Assembly (NCBI RefSeq): GCF_017052585.1
Contig: NZ_JAFFHZ010000001.1
Span: 1,550,001-1,614,000, forward strand
Source of the DNA: Paenibacillus apiarius
GTDB lineage: Bacteria; Bacillota; Bacilli; Paenibacillales; Paenibacillaceae
Reading direction: 5' to 3'
DNA length: 64,000 bases
Below are positions 36,988-45,896 of this stretch, piece after piece. The notes under the pieces were generated by a model, which saw nothing but the letters and a program-made list of their open reading frames with translations, was not told where the DNA came from and did not search any database. The position numbers and the translations under genes were made by a program. Positions within the stretch are counted from its first letter, which is position 1, and every line of letters starts with the position of its first letter.

Positions 36988-37821
36988 CTAAATCATGTAT
37001 TGCTTCCCATTAATAATGTTTGTATCTTCCTTTCCATACAATACTTTCTTTGGATTTATAACGATGAGTAAAACTGCTACCACTGAATAAAAAATTGCGC
37101 TATACATGATTAAATCGATTAAGTTTCCGTTTATTAAGCCAATAAAAAAATTAAAGAATTGGTGGATGATGATTGGAATGATTAAATTCTGATTTAAGTT
37201 ATAAAATGCTGTCATGACGATCTTAGTGGATATGAGTGAAATCATAAAGAATAGAATATATTTGATTAAATCAATGCCCACATACCCTGTAGTAAACCAT
37301 ATGGGTAGATGCCACATCCCCCACCAAAACCCTATGATTATCGAAGCTTTTAATGGCGAATGCTTCTTTTGGAGCTCAATTTGAGCGAAACCTCTCCACC
37401 CTATTTCTTCTCCTAGTGGCCCTGCAAGAAGGTTTTTAAAAAAGAAATAGATCAGCATTCCCCATGATGATATCGTAAAAATAGAGTCTACTTCACTATT
37501 ATTAGATACGATAAACAAAATCATCACAAATATGAAGGCTTGAATCATACTCACAGTAAGAATCACAGAAAATTTAAGTTTATTCTTGAATTTATCTTTT
37601 ACAAATTGTATAAGACTCTGCCCAGGATAGATTTTTTTAAATAGCGCTGCAAAAGCAAAGGTTGAGGACCAAGCTGATATACAGAACATGACATCAATGA
37701 TCCATGCAGGAAATCCTAGCATGCTTACGGCTCCTACAAGACAAAAAAGTGGCCAAAAAATGATATTGGTTAGTCCAATAAAACTTGCTACTGGTTTTTT
37801 TAGTTTCTTTTCTTTATTCAT
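36988..37821 (-). CDS. CPBP-family intramembrane metalloprotease
   Basis: 277 residues, about eight transmembrane helices. The ABI/CAAX motif EEIGWRGFAQ gives the EExxxR signature, and HLPIWF and IIIHQFFNF give the two conserved histidine motifs. Start ATG 37821, six codons into the longest frame, has GTGGGG upstream. The gene is distinctly AT-rich compared with the nar region. It lies next to a MerR regulator in the same direction; the role may be peptide processing or bacteriocin immunity, but this is not shown. Confidence 0.85.
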   Translation of the reverse strand: MNKEKKLKKPVASFIGLTNIIFWPLFCLVGAVSMLGFPAWIIDVMFCISAWSSTFAFAALFKKIYPGQSLIQFVKDKFKNKLKFSVILTVSMIQAFIFVMILFIVSNNSEVDSIFTISSWGMLIYFFFKNLLAGPLGEEIGWRGFAQIELQKKHSPLKASIIIGFWWGMWHLPIWFTTGYVGIDLIKYILFFMISLISTKIVMTAFYNLNQNLIIPIIIHQFFNFFIGLINGNLIDLIMYSAIFYSVVAVLLIVINPKKVLYGKEDTNIINGKQYMI

Positions 37822-37930
37822 GCACAATCCCCACTTCAAACTAAGTATTTCGTAAATATGATAACGTTCATATTCACGAATACCTTTAGCTTAAACCTAG
37901 GGGTTACTCACAGGTCAATACAGGTCTGCT

Positions 37931-38725
37931 TTATTTGATAGGTGCATAAATTTCTAAAAATATGCGTTCAAGCCCATCTTCATAAGTGGTAAGTAAGATA
38001 TTGATATAAACGAGCCCCAAAAGTTCATACCCTTTTTCTATTGCTACTTTTCTTAAACTAGCTTCCACGCTATGATCAATACTTTTTCCACCAGTTGACC
38101 ATCTTCCATCTTCAATAACGGTATACATACATTTTGGATGAGATAGAATTTCACCTTCTATTTCTTTATCAAAGTCTTCTACTTTTCTTACAATTATAAA
38201 CTTATCTTCTATAATACCTTCTTCATTGAAACTTATGACTCTTCTTAAAGATGTTAGAGTAACTGCTTTTTTTAAGCTGTCTGTGTTCTCTTTTAGAGTT
38301 TCATATTCATCATACGCAGTAAAATGTTCTATTTCTCCTTTTATTTCTAAAGGCTTCATTTCTTTTACTGTGTATTCTCCTAAAAATTGTTTAATTTTTC
38401 CGCAATCTTCTTTTACCATCTGAAGCTTTTTTAAAAGAAGCTTTTTATATTCTATTTCTTCTAAAACATCTTGTTCTTTCTCTTCTAATAATGATTTTAT
38501 TTCCTCTATACTCTTGCCTTTTCTTAATTCCTGGATTTTTTTAATTTCAATATCAATTTCTCTATAGAAATTTACTGTTGTTATATCATATATATCAAAA
38601 TGATTATATTTTCTATACCCATTCTCCATATTTTGCTTAGGCTTTACTAATTCCTTTTCTTCATAAAATTTCAAGGTATCTCTAGATACACCTAAAAATT
38701 TAGCTACTTGTCCAATTGTGTACAT
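37931..38725 (-). CDS. MerR-family regulator with GyrI-like ligand domain
   Basis: 264 residues. The N-terminal MerR winged helix (MYTIGQVAKFLGVSRDTLKF, YEEKELVKP) is followed by a coiled coil of about 50 residues rich in Lys and Glu, and a C-terminal GyrI/BmrR-like effector domain. Very AT-rich, clostridial-looking codon use, which suggests transfer together with the CPBP gene downstream. It is upstream of that gene with about 110 bp between, so may control it. Confidence 0.85.
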   Translation of the reverse strand: MYTIGQVAKFLGVSRDTLKFYEEKELVKPKQNMENGYRKYNHFDIYDITTVNFYREIDIEIKKIQELRKGKSIEEIKSLLEEKEQDVLEEIEYKKLLLKKLQMVKEDCGKIKQFLGEYTVKEMKPLEIKGEIEHFTAYDEYETLKENTDSLKKAVTLTSLRRVISFNEEGIIEDKFIIVRKVEDFDKEIEGEILSHPKCMYTVIEDGRWSTGGKSIDHSVEASLRKVAIEKGYELLGLVYINILLTTYEDGLERIFLEIYAPIK

Positions 38726-39116
38726 TATACTCTCCTTTATTATTGCTACATATTCTTTATCCTATTTCATATTATCAGTACGTCGAAAAATAATACCAAA
38801 TGTAATTATGAATTTTGAAAAGTAAACAGGAAGATATATTGGTCAACCAAAAGAGTATTGGAAATATACAATTATTGATACGGAAATTCAAACCATTTCA
38901 ATTGGTAGACACGCAATGTACCATTGGAGATAGTTTTCTTATTGAGCTGTCCTGCCCCGTTAGTGCAGTAACAGAGTGTAGTTAGTTTTGGTACGAATTT
39001 TTTATAAACGGTAAATGATGATTTTCCCAGTCCAGAAGATACTTATACTAGTAGGTTGGCCTATAGAAAAAGATTGTCCTGATGATTCTCATCAGGACAA
39101 TTTAAGATAATACCTA
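38726..39116. other. Intergenic stretch with hairpin at 39074-39100
   Basis: No gene recognised. A short open stretch near 38840-38940 reads GQPKEYWKYTIIDTEIQT then a stop; it may be a fragment. A perfect 12-bp inverted repeat (TTGTCCTGATGA and complement, 3-nt loop) spans 39074-39100. CTGCCCCGTTAG near 38952 resembles pieces of the repeats at 47.8 and 49.1 kb. Confidence 0.35.
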
Positions 39117-39176
39117 GTTACATATATTATTAATCAGTTACACAGTTTATTGTTCGGTTACATACAATATTTAACG
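39117..39176 (+). repeat. Three direct repeats with exact 20-bp period
   Basis: GTTACATA, GTTACACA and GTTACATA start at 39117, 39137 and 39157. Each unit is 20 bp with an AT-rich second half. The regular two-helical-turn period points to an array of protein-binding sites, as at transposon ends of the Tn7/Mu class or in iterons. Confidence 0.55.
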
Positions 39177-39627
39177 CATTCAAATCTATGTCCCGAAAAT
39201 AAAGTCGTATCGCTACACCCCGACCATCTCAACTCGCTCAAACCCTTGTCCCGACTGGATTTTCTCGCCTTTTCCCTTCAATTGTCCGACAACTTGAGGC
39301 AAATTAAAGGCGTATCAGGGACAGGAAAAAGACTGTGTGTAAGGGCACAAAAACCGCCTGAGTAAAAGCAAGAGCAAAGCCTGGATAAGAAACCCGCCCA
39401 AAGCATGAGAAGCCTTGAAACGCCTAAGAAAAGCCTCTGAGATATGATTCGAGAAGAACCCTGCTTTCTCCTTCCCTCTCCCCTAATTCCTATCACCTGC
39501 AACAAAAGAAAAGCCGAGCAAATGTCAGGAAATCATCCTGGATTTGCTCGACTCTGATATGATTTTTATTTTCTCAAAACGAGTTTAATTTGCTGGTAAA
39601 GGACTTTATTTGCTTGTTACAAAATCA
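39177..39627. other. Unassigned stretch between repeat array and transposon-like end
   Basis: About 450 bp, no gene recognised on either strand. It contains two AT-rich motifs around 39580-39615 (TTTAATTTGCTGG, CTTTATTTGCTTG), possibly degenerate repeats. Confidence 0.3.
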
Positions 39628-39756
39628 TGTCAGGTGATAAAAAACTCTGGAACCAATTTTGTTGATTTTACTGGGTTTGCCGCGGCATTTGATAAACGCG
39701 AAAAAAAGAAAGTGTGGAACCACTAGAAATTACTATGTAAAGAAAGTTGGAAACTA
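39628..39756 (+). mobile_element. Left end of a Tn7/Tn552-class-like element
   Basis: TGTCAGGTGATA starts at 39628 and is matched in inverted orientation by TGTCTGGTGATA at 44048-44037. Copies of a GTGTGGAAC-like motif follow inward at 39645 (CTCTGGAAC), 39712 and, more weakly, 39747. Terminal TGT with repeated internal sites is typical for transposons moved by TnsB/TniA/MuA-type enzymes. No transposase gene and no target duplication were found. Confidence 0.5.
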
Positions 39757-39903
39757 ATTTAATTAACTAAACTTTCGCAGACCAGCTTGTTTTCGTTGAT
39801 AAACGCTCGAAGCTGCTCCATACATCCGACAAATCGAATATGGATTTAACATTAAGTACTTGAACATTCGAATGGGTTTGATAGCTGTCCTCACCTTATT
39901 TAA

Positions 39904-39955
39904 CAAAAAAACGGGTTTCTTTTGCACAGCTTATATGTGCGAAAGAAACCTGTTT
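39904..39955 (-). terminator. Terminator of the YhjX-like gene
   Basis: Long hairpin with arms AAACAGGTTTCTTT / AAAGAAACCCGTTT and an inner GCACA / TGTGC stem; seven T follow on the minus strand. It lies about 55 nt after the stop. Confidence 0.85.
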
Positions 39956-40010
39956 GATTTTCTGACACTCTTTCAGTGGCCTTTCTTATCGATAGGAGGT
40001 TCCATTGCGA

Positions 40011-41264
40011 TTATCCCACATTGTAATGCGGTGTTAGCACAACTTCTTGGTTCTTGTTCGACTGATTACGTTGGCTAGGTACTGAGATAAAGATCGCGAA
40101 CAAGAAAGAGAGCATACACAAGACCGCGATGACTGTAAAGGTAATATGGAAACCACCGAACAAAGCACTAAGGAACGAACCAGCCAAGGCACCTAAACCG
40201 AATCCTTGATAAATGATTCCATAGTTCTTGCTTTGGTTCTTCAAGCCGAAATAGTCAGCCACAATCGCTGGGAAGACTGTGATATTACCGCCAAAACAGA
40301 ATGCGATCACCGCGACACATGTGAAGAAGATGCCCTGGTTCAAAGGTATGAAGCTTAACGTCATGACGGACAATGCCGTTGCGAAAAGCGCTCCAGCTAC
40401 AACTTTCATACGTCCTACTTTATCGGACAATGCACCGAGAATGATCCGGCCGGCCGTATTGAATATCGCCACCATAGCTACAGCATTCGCTGCTGTGCTG
40501 ATATCAAGAGCGGCAAGCTGCACACCGATGTCTTTGACGATACCAATCAGATACAATCCACTCATACAAGCTGTGAATAGAATAATGAAGAGCATATACG
40601 CTTCTTTCGTACGCAGCATTTCTTTGACTGTATAGTTCCGCCCACTGTGCGATTGGGTATTTGCGTTCGCAGGTGTTTCCGTAATTACGGCTTCTTTGAT
40701 TAAGAACGAACCGGCAATCACCATCACCATCACGATCAATCCCCAGACCAGAAATGCATAGGAGACCCCCATGGTATTGATGAAATTAGCATTGATATAT
40801 TTAAAAACCAAGCTGCCTGTCCCAAAAGCTCCCACCGAGATCCCCGATATCAATCCTTTGCGTTCAGGAAACCATTTAATTAAATTCGATAGCGATGTAA
40901 TATATGCTGTACCATCCGCAAAACCAACAACCACACCAGCAAGTAAGTACAACATCCACAACGATGAAACCTGTGAGCTAGCGATTAGCCCTGCACCGAG
41001 AACAGCACCTGCAATCATCGTCAAACGCCGAATTCCGATACGATCCTGAATTTTACCGGCGAACAGTGTCGCAAAAGCCAGTGCAAAACTGGTGATGGAA
41101 AACGTAATCGATACAGAGCTAAGCTCCCATCCAAATTTGTCAGCTAACGGCTGATTAAATAAACTCCACGTATATATGGTTCCTAATCCCATTTGTACAA
41201 TGATTGTTCCAAGGACGATCATCCATCGATTTATCTGCGATTGGGTTGCTTGATGCGTTCTCAT
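40011..41264 (-). CDS. OFA-family MFS transporter, YhjX-like (pyruvate-induced type)
   Basis: 417 residues, 12 predicted helices. The N-terminus (GTIIVQMGLGTIYTWSLFNQ) closely resembles E. coli YhjX and other oxalate/formate antiporter family members. AGAGGGG lies 9 nt before the ATG. It follows a LytS/LytTR pair in the same direction. In E. coli the LytTR regulator YpdB activates yhjX in response to extracellular pyruvate; gene order and a matching operator make the same role likely here. Substrate is inferred, probably a monocarboxylate such as pyruvate. Confidence 0.82.
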   Translation of the reverse strand: MRTHQATQSQINRWMIVLGTIIVQMGLGTIYTWSLFNQPLADKFGWELSSVSITFSITSFALAFATLFAGKIQDRIGIRRLTMIAGAVLGAGLIASSQVSSLWMLYLLAGVVVGFADGTAYITSLSNLIKWFPERKGLISGISVGAFGTGSLVFKYINANFINTMGVSYAFLVWGLIVMVMVIAGSFLIKEAVITETPANANTQSHSGRNYTVKEMLRTKEAYMLFIILFTACMSGLYLIGIVKDIGVQLAALDISTAANAVAMVAIFNTAGRIILGALSDKVGRMKVVAGALFATALSVMTLSFIPLNQGIFFTCVAVIAFCFGGNITVFPAIVADYFGLKNQSKNYGIIYQGFGLGALAGSFLSALFGGFHITFTVIAVLCMLSFLFAIFISVPSQRNQSNKNQEVVLTPHYNVG

Positions 41265-41393
41265 GATAGATCCCCTCTTTTCATTCTGCTATGACCAAGA
41301 TGTGTGCGTTATCTGTAGGGAAGAAAGCAACTTACGCCTTGCTTTCACACCCTTATCTTACAAGATAAAACGCTTTCTTGAGCCAAGAGCGAC

Positions 41394-41424
41394 ATGAAAT
41401 GACGGGATTACGGAATGAATTGCA
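41394..41424 (-). promoter_or_regulatory. YpdB-type operator upstream of the YhjX-like gene
   Basis: On the minus strand TGCAATTCAT-N11-GTCATTTCAT. The known E. coli YpdB site is GGCATTTCAT-N11-GGCATTTCAT: the match is 8/10 and 9/10 with the identical 11-bp spacer. It lies about 130-160 nt before the transporter start, just behind the regulator gene. Confidence 0.7.
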
Positions 41425-41425
41425 T

Positions 41426-42172
41426 TTATATATGCATCAACTGCCTAAATTCTTTGACTTTACTTCGACTGACGGGCACTTTGGCATCCATATCACGTAG
41501 ACGCAGCAGGTAGGTATTGTTGAACCATGGAACGATTTCATGGATTTGGGACAAATTGACGGTATAGGAACGATGACAACGATAGAATCGATCTTGAGGC
41601 AGCATAGCATGAAAATCCGAAATACTCATTGGCATCGTATAGATACCGCTCTTCGTGAATACGTTCGTCACCTTCTCTTGTGCTTCGGCATAGTAGATGT
41701 CATCGCTATCCGTTACGATATATTTATCATTTTTCAGCAGATTAATGCGTTTTTCCTCAGCTCTTGGCCTGCTGTCCATAGGATTTGAACTTCCTCCTTG
41801 CTGCACATCCCGTTCGAAGGCGGTCTCCAGCTTACGTAACATCGCGGCAATCCGGTTCTCGTCATAGGGCTTCAAGATATAATCAAAAGCTTCCAGTTCA
41901 AAAGCTTGGGCAGCATGTTCCTTATAAGCTGTTGTAAAAATAACATACGGTTTTTGCGCGAACTTACTGATATTAGTCGCTAGCAGCATCCCGTCCAGGG
42001 ATGGAATGTTGATATCGAGAAAAATCGCATCGACTTCCTTCTCCTGCAGAAATTTAAGCACATCAAGGCCATCCTCGAATCGCTCCACGATTTCAATGCG
42101 GCTATGTTTGGTAATCAGATATTCCAGCTCTTCACTGGCCAATACTTCATCTTCCACAATTATCGCTCTCAT
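41426..42172 (-). CDS. LytTR-family response regulator, YpdB-like
   Basis: 248 residues. Receiver with EDE at the start and phospho-acceptor in [10 protein letters not shown]; LytTR DNA-binding domain from about residue 140 with [15 protein letters not shown]. Start overlaps the kinase stop by ATGA. A linker (about 120-140) joins the two. Its own promoter-side target is the operator found 2-32 nt behind its stop codon. Confidence 0.9.
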   Translation of the reverse strand: MRAIIVEDEVLASEELEYLITKHSRIEIVERFEDGLDVLKFLQEKEVDAIFLDINIPSLDGMLLATNISKFAQKPYVIFTTAYKEHAAQAFELEAFDYILKPYDENRIAAMLRKLETAFERDVQQGGSSNPMDSRPRAEEKRINLLKNDKYIVTDSDDIYYAEAQEKVTNVFTKSGIYTMPMSISDFHAMLPQDRFYRCHRSYTVNLSQIHEIVPWFNNTYLLRLRDMDAKVPVSRSKVKEFRQLMHI

Positions 42173-43812
42173 CGTGTCTCCTTCTGTATGTCAAAAAAGA
42201 TATTCGTTCCTTGATCTAGTCGCTCCACTGTAACACCATGCCCGAAAATGAGCTTCACACGCTTATGCACATTGAAAAGACCAATATGGTTCGGTGGAAC
42301 ACGCTCCTCCAGCACCTGTTTAATGATATCTTCACGGATACCCACGCCAGTATCCTGCACACCAATCCGAATGTAATCTTCTGTATCTTTGACATAGATG
42401 GTGACCGTTCCGGGTCCTTTCTCCTTCAGTATACCGTGGACAATCCCATTCTCCACTAACGGTTGAATGATGAGACTGGGAATCTTCACGGCGACCTCAT
42501 CCACATCATAAACAACATGTAGCCGATTTCCAAAGCGTGCTTTTTCAATTTCTACGTAATTCCGAACCTGCTCCAGCTCCTTATGGATATCGATCAATTC
42601 ATCCGTTAGCTCCAAATTATAACGTAAATATCCTGATAAATTGACGATCAGTTCCCTCGCTTGATCCGGTCTATTCCGGATCGAGGACCCAATCGCGTTC
42701 AACGCATTGAACAAAAAGTGAGGCTGAATGGTTGTCTGCAGCGCTTTGAGCTCAGCTTTATTCGCCATCTCCTTAGTCTCTTCCACACGGGAAACTTCCA
42801 TTAATGTCGAAATGATCTGGGATAAACCGACGGCCATAGTCTGCAGCGGATAGGTAATTTTATGCGCTTTCCGATAATAAATCTTCAAGGTCCCAGTAAC
42901 TTCTTCTCGCTCTTTCAGCGGAATAATGAGTAAGGATTGAATGCCGGGCAGCGCATCGTCCAACGCATGGTTGCTTATCATGAACTCCCCGCTCCGTATC
43001 GTCTCTTTGGTCATATCACTTATGATCTCATGCCGGAATTGATAGCGGTCTTCCCCAAAACCGACGTAAGCGAGCACGTTCGAGGCATCCGTAATCGCCA
43101 CTGCATCGGCTTGAATATCTTCTTTAATAATGGAACAGATCTTGTGCAATGATTCGGTATTGATGGAGCGGAAATAGGGTAATGTCTTATTCGCAATGTC
43201 CAAAGCTAACTTCGCTTGCTGCGCAGCGATTCCTTCCCGCTCACTTTCTACATTCTGAATTAACAAAATGATCAATCCCGCATTCACTTGCCCTAGAATC
43301 ATCGGTGTTGCAATTTTGGATACAATCTCGATACCTAAAGTTACAGGCTGCGCCATGAATATGATCAACAGCATCGTTAATGCCTCGCAAGCCATCCCGG
43401 CAAGAATCCCGATAAACCAACGTTTCGCTTTAGATGTTCGAAGATGAATATATCCAGATACCAGCCCCGCAATAATACTCGTGATGAGACATGGAATCGA
43501 GGTCACCCCGCCGATATCGATCAAATAACGATGGATTCCGGACACCACGCCCACGACAAGACCGACCCAAGGCCCGAATAAGATGCCTCCTGCCATAATC
43601 ACGATGATCCGTACGTTGACGAGCGAGCCTTCCACATCAATGCCTGAGTAGGTACCGAATAGTGCAAAGGTACAGAACAGAATCGTAACGACGGAAAACT
43701 CCTTCGTTGTCAGCGATTCTTTTTGCAGAATTTGCTTAAAGCTCGGAATACGAGTTAAGAAAAACAAAATAATTAACAATAATGCTGCCCGCTCAAAGAG
43801 CTGAAGCAGCAT
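42169..43812 (-). CDS. LytS-type sensor kinase, YpdA-like
   Basis: 547 residues: five to six N-terminal helices of the 5TMR-LYT sensor ([20 protein letters not shown]), a GAF domain (about 215-345), a His_kinase domain with phospho-acceptor in [15 protein letters not shown], and HATPase with VENGIVHGI and DTGVGI. AAGGAG lies 8 nt before the ATG. Related kinases sense pyruvate or murein status; the partner transporter favours pyruvate. Confidence 0.9.
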   Translation of the reverse strand: MLLQLFERAALLLIILFFLTRIPSFKQILQKESLTTKEFSVVTILFCTFALFGTYSGIDVEGSLVNVRIIVIMAGGILFGPWVGLVVGVVSGIHRYLIDIGGVTSIPCLITSIIAGLVSGYIHLRTSKAKRWFIGILAGMACEALTMLLIIFMAQPVTLGIEIVSKIATPMILGQVNAGLIILLIQNVESEREGIAAQQAKLALDIANKTLPYFRSINTESLHKICSIIKEDIQADAVAITDASNVLAYVGFGEDRYQFRHEIISDMTKETIRSGEFMISNHALDDALPGIQSLLIIPLKEREEVTGTLKIYYRKAHKITYPLQTMAVGLSQIISTLMEVSRVEETKEMANKAELKALQTTIQPHFLFNALNAIGSSIRNRPDQARELIVNLSGYLRYNLELTDELIDIHKELEQVRNYVEIEKARFGNRLHVVYDVDEVAVKIPSLIIQPLVENGIVHGILKEKGPGTVTIYVKDTEDYIRIGVQDTGVGIREDIIKQVLEERVPPNHIGLFNVHKRVKLIFGHGVTVERLDQGTNIFFDIQKETR

Positions 43813-43985
43813 CGTGAAATCTCCTTCTATGGAAACTACCTCCCTTTATCACAAGCTGTTGTTTGATTATTTTATCAAAGTTTGCTCTGTTTTCACGTTC
43901 CAAATATATACAAAATGTTCGTCATATACTTCACTGGCTACATCCCCTTCTTAATAAAACAGTCCCGATGACCTAACAAAGCATC
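43813..43985. promoter_or_regulatory. Upstream region of the YpdA/B-like operon
   Basis: About 170 bp, AT-rich, between the kinase start and the right transposon-like end. A promoter must lie here but no single hexamer pair stands out. Confidence 0.3.
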
Positions 43986-43989
43986 ATCG

Positions 43990-44048
43990 TGACTATTCTA
44001 GAAGTTCCACACTTTTTTTACTGATTCCACACTTTATATCACCAGACA
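43990..44048 (-). mobile_element. Right end of the Tn7/Tn552-class-like element
   Basis: Read inward on the minus strand: TGTCTGGTGATA, then GTGTGGAAT and GTGTGGAAC, with the two sites exactly 20 bp apart (complements at 44024-44032 and 44004-44012). It pairs with the left end at 39628, enclosing 4.4 kb with the transporter and its regulators. Confidence 0.5.
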
Positions 44049-44066
44049 GCTGTCACGGGAAAATAT

Positions 44067-44245
44067 AGTATTAGACCGAGGTTGTTGATCCTATGCGGTT
44101 TTTGAATAGCAAAATCAGCAGCCTCTGTAAATATAAGTTTTAGACTGACCCCGTAAAAAGAAGCAGCGGCGGCGGATAGGACTCGAAAATAAAGTCTTAG
44201 ACTCCCGCTATATTATTTAGCTATCGTATCCCGTTAATTGAATGA
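44067..44245 (+). repeat. Copy A of a ~170-bp structured repeat
   Basis: Aligns along its length with 47691-47860. Shared parts: a hairpin with arms GAGGTTGTTGAT / ATCAGCAGCCTC; then AAGTTTTAGACT; then GAAAATAAAGTCTTAGACT; then TTTAGCTATCGTA and CCCGTTA. Arms of the hairpin are kept as paired sequence while the loop differs between copies. Confidence 0.6.
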
Positions 44246-44259
44246 CTTAAGGTCTACTT

Positions 44260-44876
44260 CCGATAGCTTCCGGCCATCATTAGCTTTACTCCGGCCTTCA
44301 ACATTGCCCATGCAGAAAGCTATTCCGCAAAAGTATATGCTTCCTCCCTGAATGTCCGTAATGAACCCGCGGCCGGAGCGAAGATCATGGGGCGGTGACG
44401 GAAGGCAGTGTTGTAACGGTGATGGACGAACAGTACGGCTGGATGAAGATCCAGTCCGGTCGTCTAACAGGCTGGGTGTCGGATGATTATGTAGCCCTCT
44501 CTGGCTCTTCTGCTATTGGGGGAACAGCCAGCAGCAGCTCAAGCAACCATACGAACTGGGCAGCATCCGGGGCAAGACGTTCGTCATCGACACCAGACAT
44601 GGCGGTGATCCGGGAATGATCGGCACCACCTACGGGACCTTGGAAAAAAATTTAAACCTGCAGACCGTCTATTATCTGCGCGATTATTTAAAGGATGCCG
44701 GTGCTCACGTAACCATGACACGGACGAAAGACAGCCATCGCATTTCCCTTTCCAGCAGGGCTCAGTTGTCACAGTCCGTCTCTGCTGATGCCTTTGTCAG
44801 CATCCACTATAATTCATCGCCGACAAAAGTATCCGGTACGCTTACCTTTTTCTTGTTAAATTGCACCATATTGTAA
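44260..44876 (+). pseudogene. Truncated N-acetylmuramoyl-L-alanine amidase with SH3b domain
   Basis: Without a start codon, the frame gives the end of a signal peptide (FNIAHAES) and an SH3b domain (YASSLNVRNEPAAGAKIMG). It then shifts by one base near 44390 to VTVMDEQYGWMKIQSGRLTG. A second shift near 44575 leads into an Amidase_3 domain (FVIDTRHGGD, YYLRDYLKDAGAHVTMTRTK, ADAFVSIHYNSSP). The domain breaks off after SGTLTFF, and unrelated residues and a stop follow, so the last zinc/catalytic Glu region is lost. Confidence 0.75.
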
Positions 44877-44879
44877 TCA

Positions 44880-44909
44880 AAAGAACCGACTATAAAAAGT
44901 CGGTTCTTT
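44880..44909. terminator. Symmetric terminator hairpin
   Basis: 12-bp stem AAAGAACCGACT with its complement and a 6-nt loop; T-rich on the plus strand, A-rich before it, so usable in both directions. Confidence 0.65.
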
Positions 44910-45173
44910 ATCTTAACTTCGTCATTTTTTATCGTTGGTTTACAACTTTTCAATTCTTGCACATTATAGGGGTTCTATTTAAAAGGTCTTTCGTTTTCGT
45001 ATGAGGATATTCGTTCATATAGAGTTTCCTTTGGGACATCGGACTATTACCATAAAATATCTCCAACAAAATTAGATCAATGAAGCTTCGTGGCAATGGG
45101 GATGCCTATGAAGAACACATGTGTGGAGGGAACAACAAGCGAAACACCTGACATTCCATGATAAATGGGTGTA

Positions 45174-45720
45174 CTAATTCTTAAAACGCTCCACTGCATC
45201 CATAAAACGCCCATCCATCAGTCGAACGATGTGGTTCACGATCGCCTCACAAGGCGTTTTCATCCCATCCTCAATCCAATCCAGCAGCGTTCCTGCAAAG
45301 GCATGGCTGTAAAATTGAACGATGAACGTCTTGTCCTCTTCCGAAATCGCACGGGAATCCGAAACTTCATTGATGACATTGCTTAGAAGTTCAAACAAAA
45401 CCTGATTTAAAAACATCTCCAAATGCTCTTTTCCAAGAGAACGACATGTGTTCATACAAAGCGTCTTGTTGCTTTCCACATATTCTGAAATGATCAACAG
45501 CCCCTGCTGCCAAGTCGCATAGTATTTGTTATTCTGGATAGCGCCTAGTGCCTCCGTTTTATATATCCATCCAAGCAGGTCATAAATATCCTGAAAATGA
45601 TAGTAAAAGGTTTGGCGATTCAACTTGCAGGCTTCCACCAAGTCTTATTTTATCTAAAGTCTTGGTGCCCAGCATATCCTTCAATGCATCAGCCAATGTA
45701 TGCTTGGTGTACGGATGCAT
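45174..45720 (-). pseudogene. TetR-family regulator with frameshift in the DNA-binding domain
   Basis: Starts at ATG 45720 with AAGGAGAGG upstream: MHPYTKHTLADALKDMLGTK, TLDKI. Near 45645 the frame is lost and resumes as LVEACKLNRQTFYYHFQDIY to the stop at 45174. The break is exactly between helices of the helix-turn-helix. The order resembles DhaS-type TetR proteins. It is divergent from oleate hydratase, whose repressor it probably was. Confidence 0.7.
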
Positions 45721-45777
45721 AGGAAACCTCTCCTTACGGTGCAATGTTCCTTATTATTTTACCATAACCTATAGATT

Positions 45778-45820
45778 TTTTAGACACATGGCACCTGACG
45801 TTGAAATTTTAGACACAGGG
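45778..45820. repeat. Two direct repeats in the TetR/oleate hydratase interval
   Basis: TTTTAGACACATGG (45778-45791) and TTTTAGACACAGGG (45807-45820), 29 bp apart in the divergent promoter region; possible regulator sites. Confidence 0.45.
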
Positions 45821-45896
45821 CTTTTACTGTCTATTTTTATTCCATTCATACTCCTATAAAGTGGAGGTATCAGGAACACTAAAGGAGGTTATAAGG

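Noticed and set aside
39278..39505. 75-codon minus-strand frame between repeats
   Set aside because: No start signals or similarity; composition is that of non-coding sequence.
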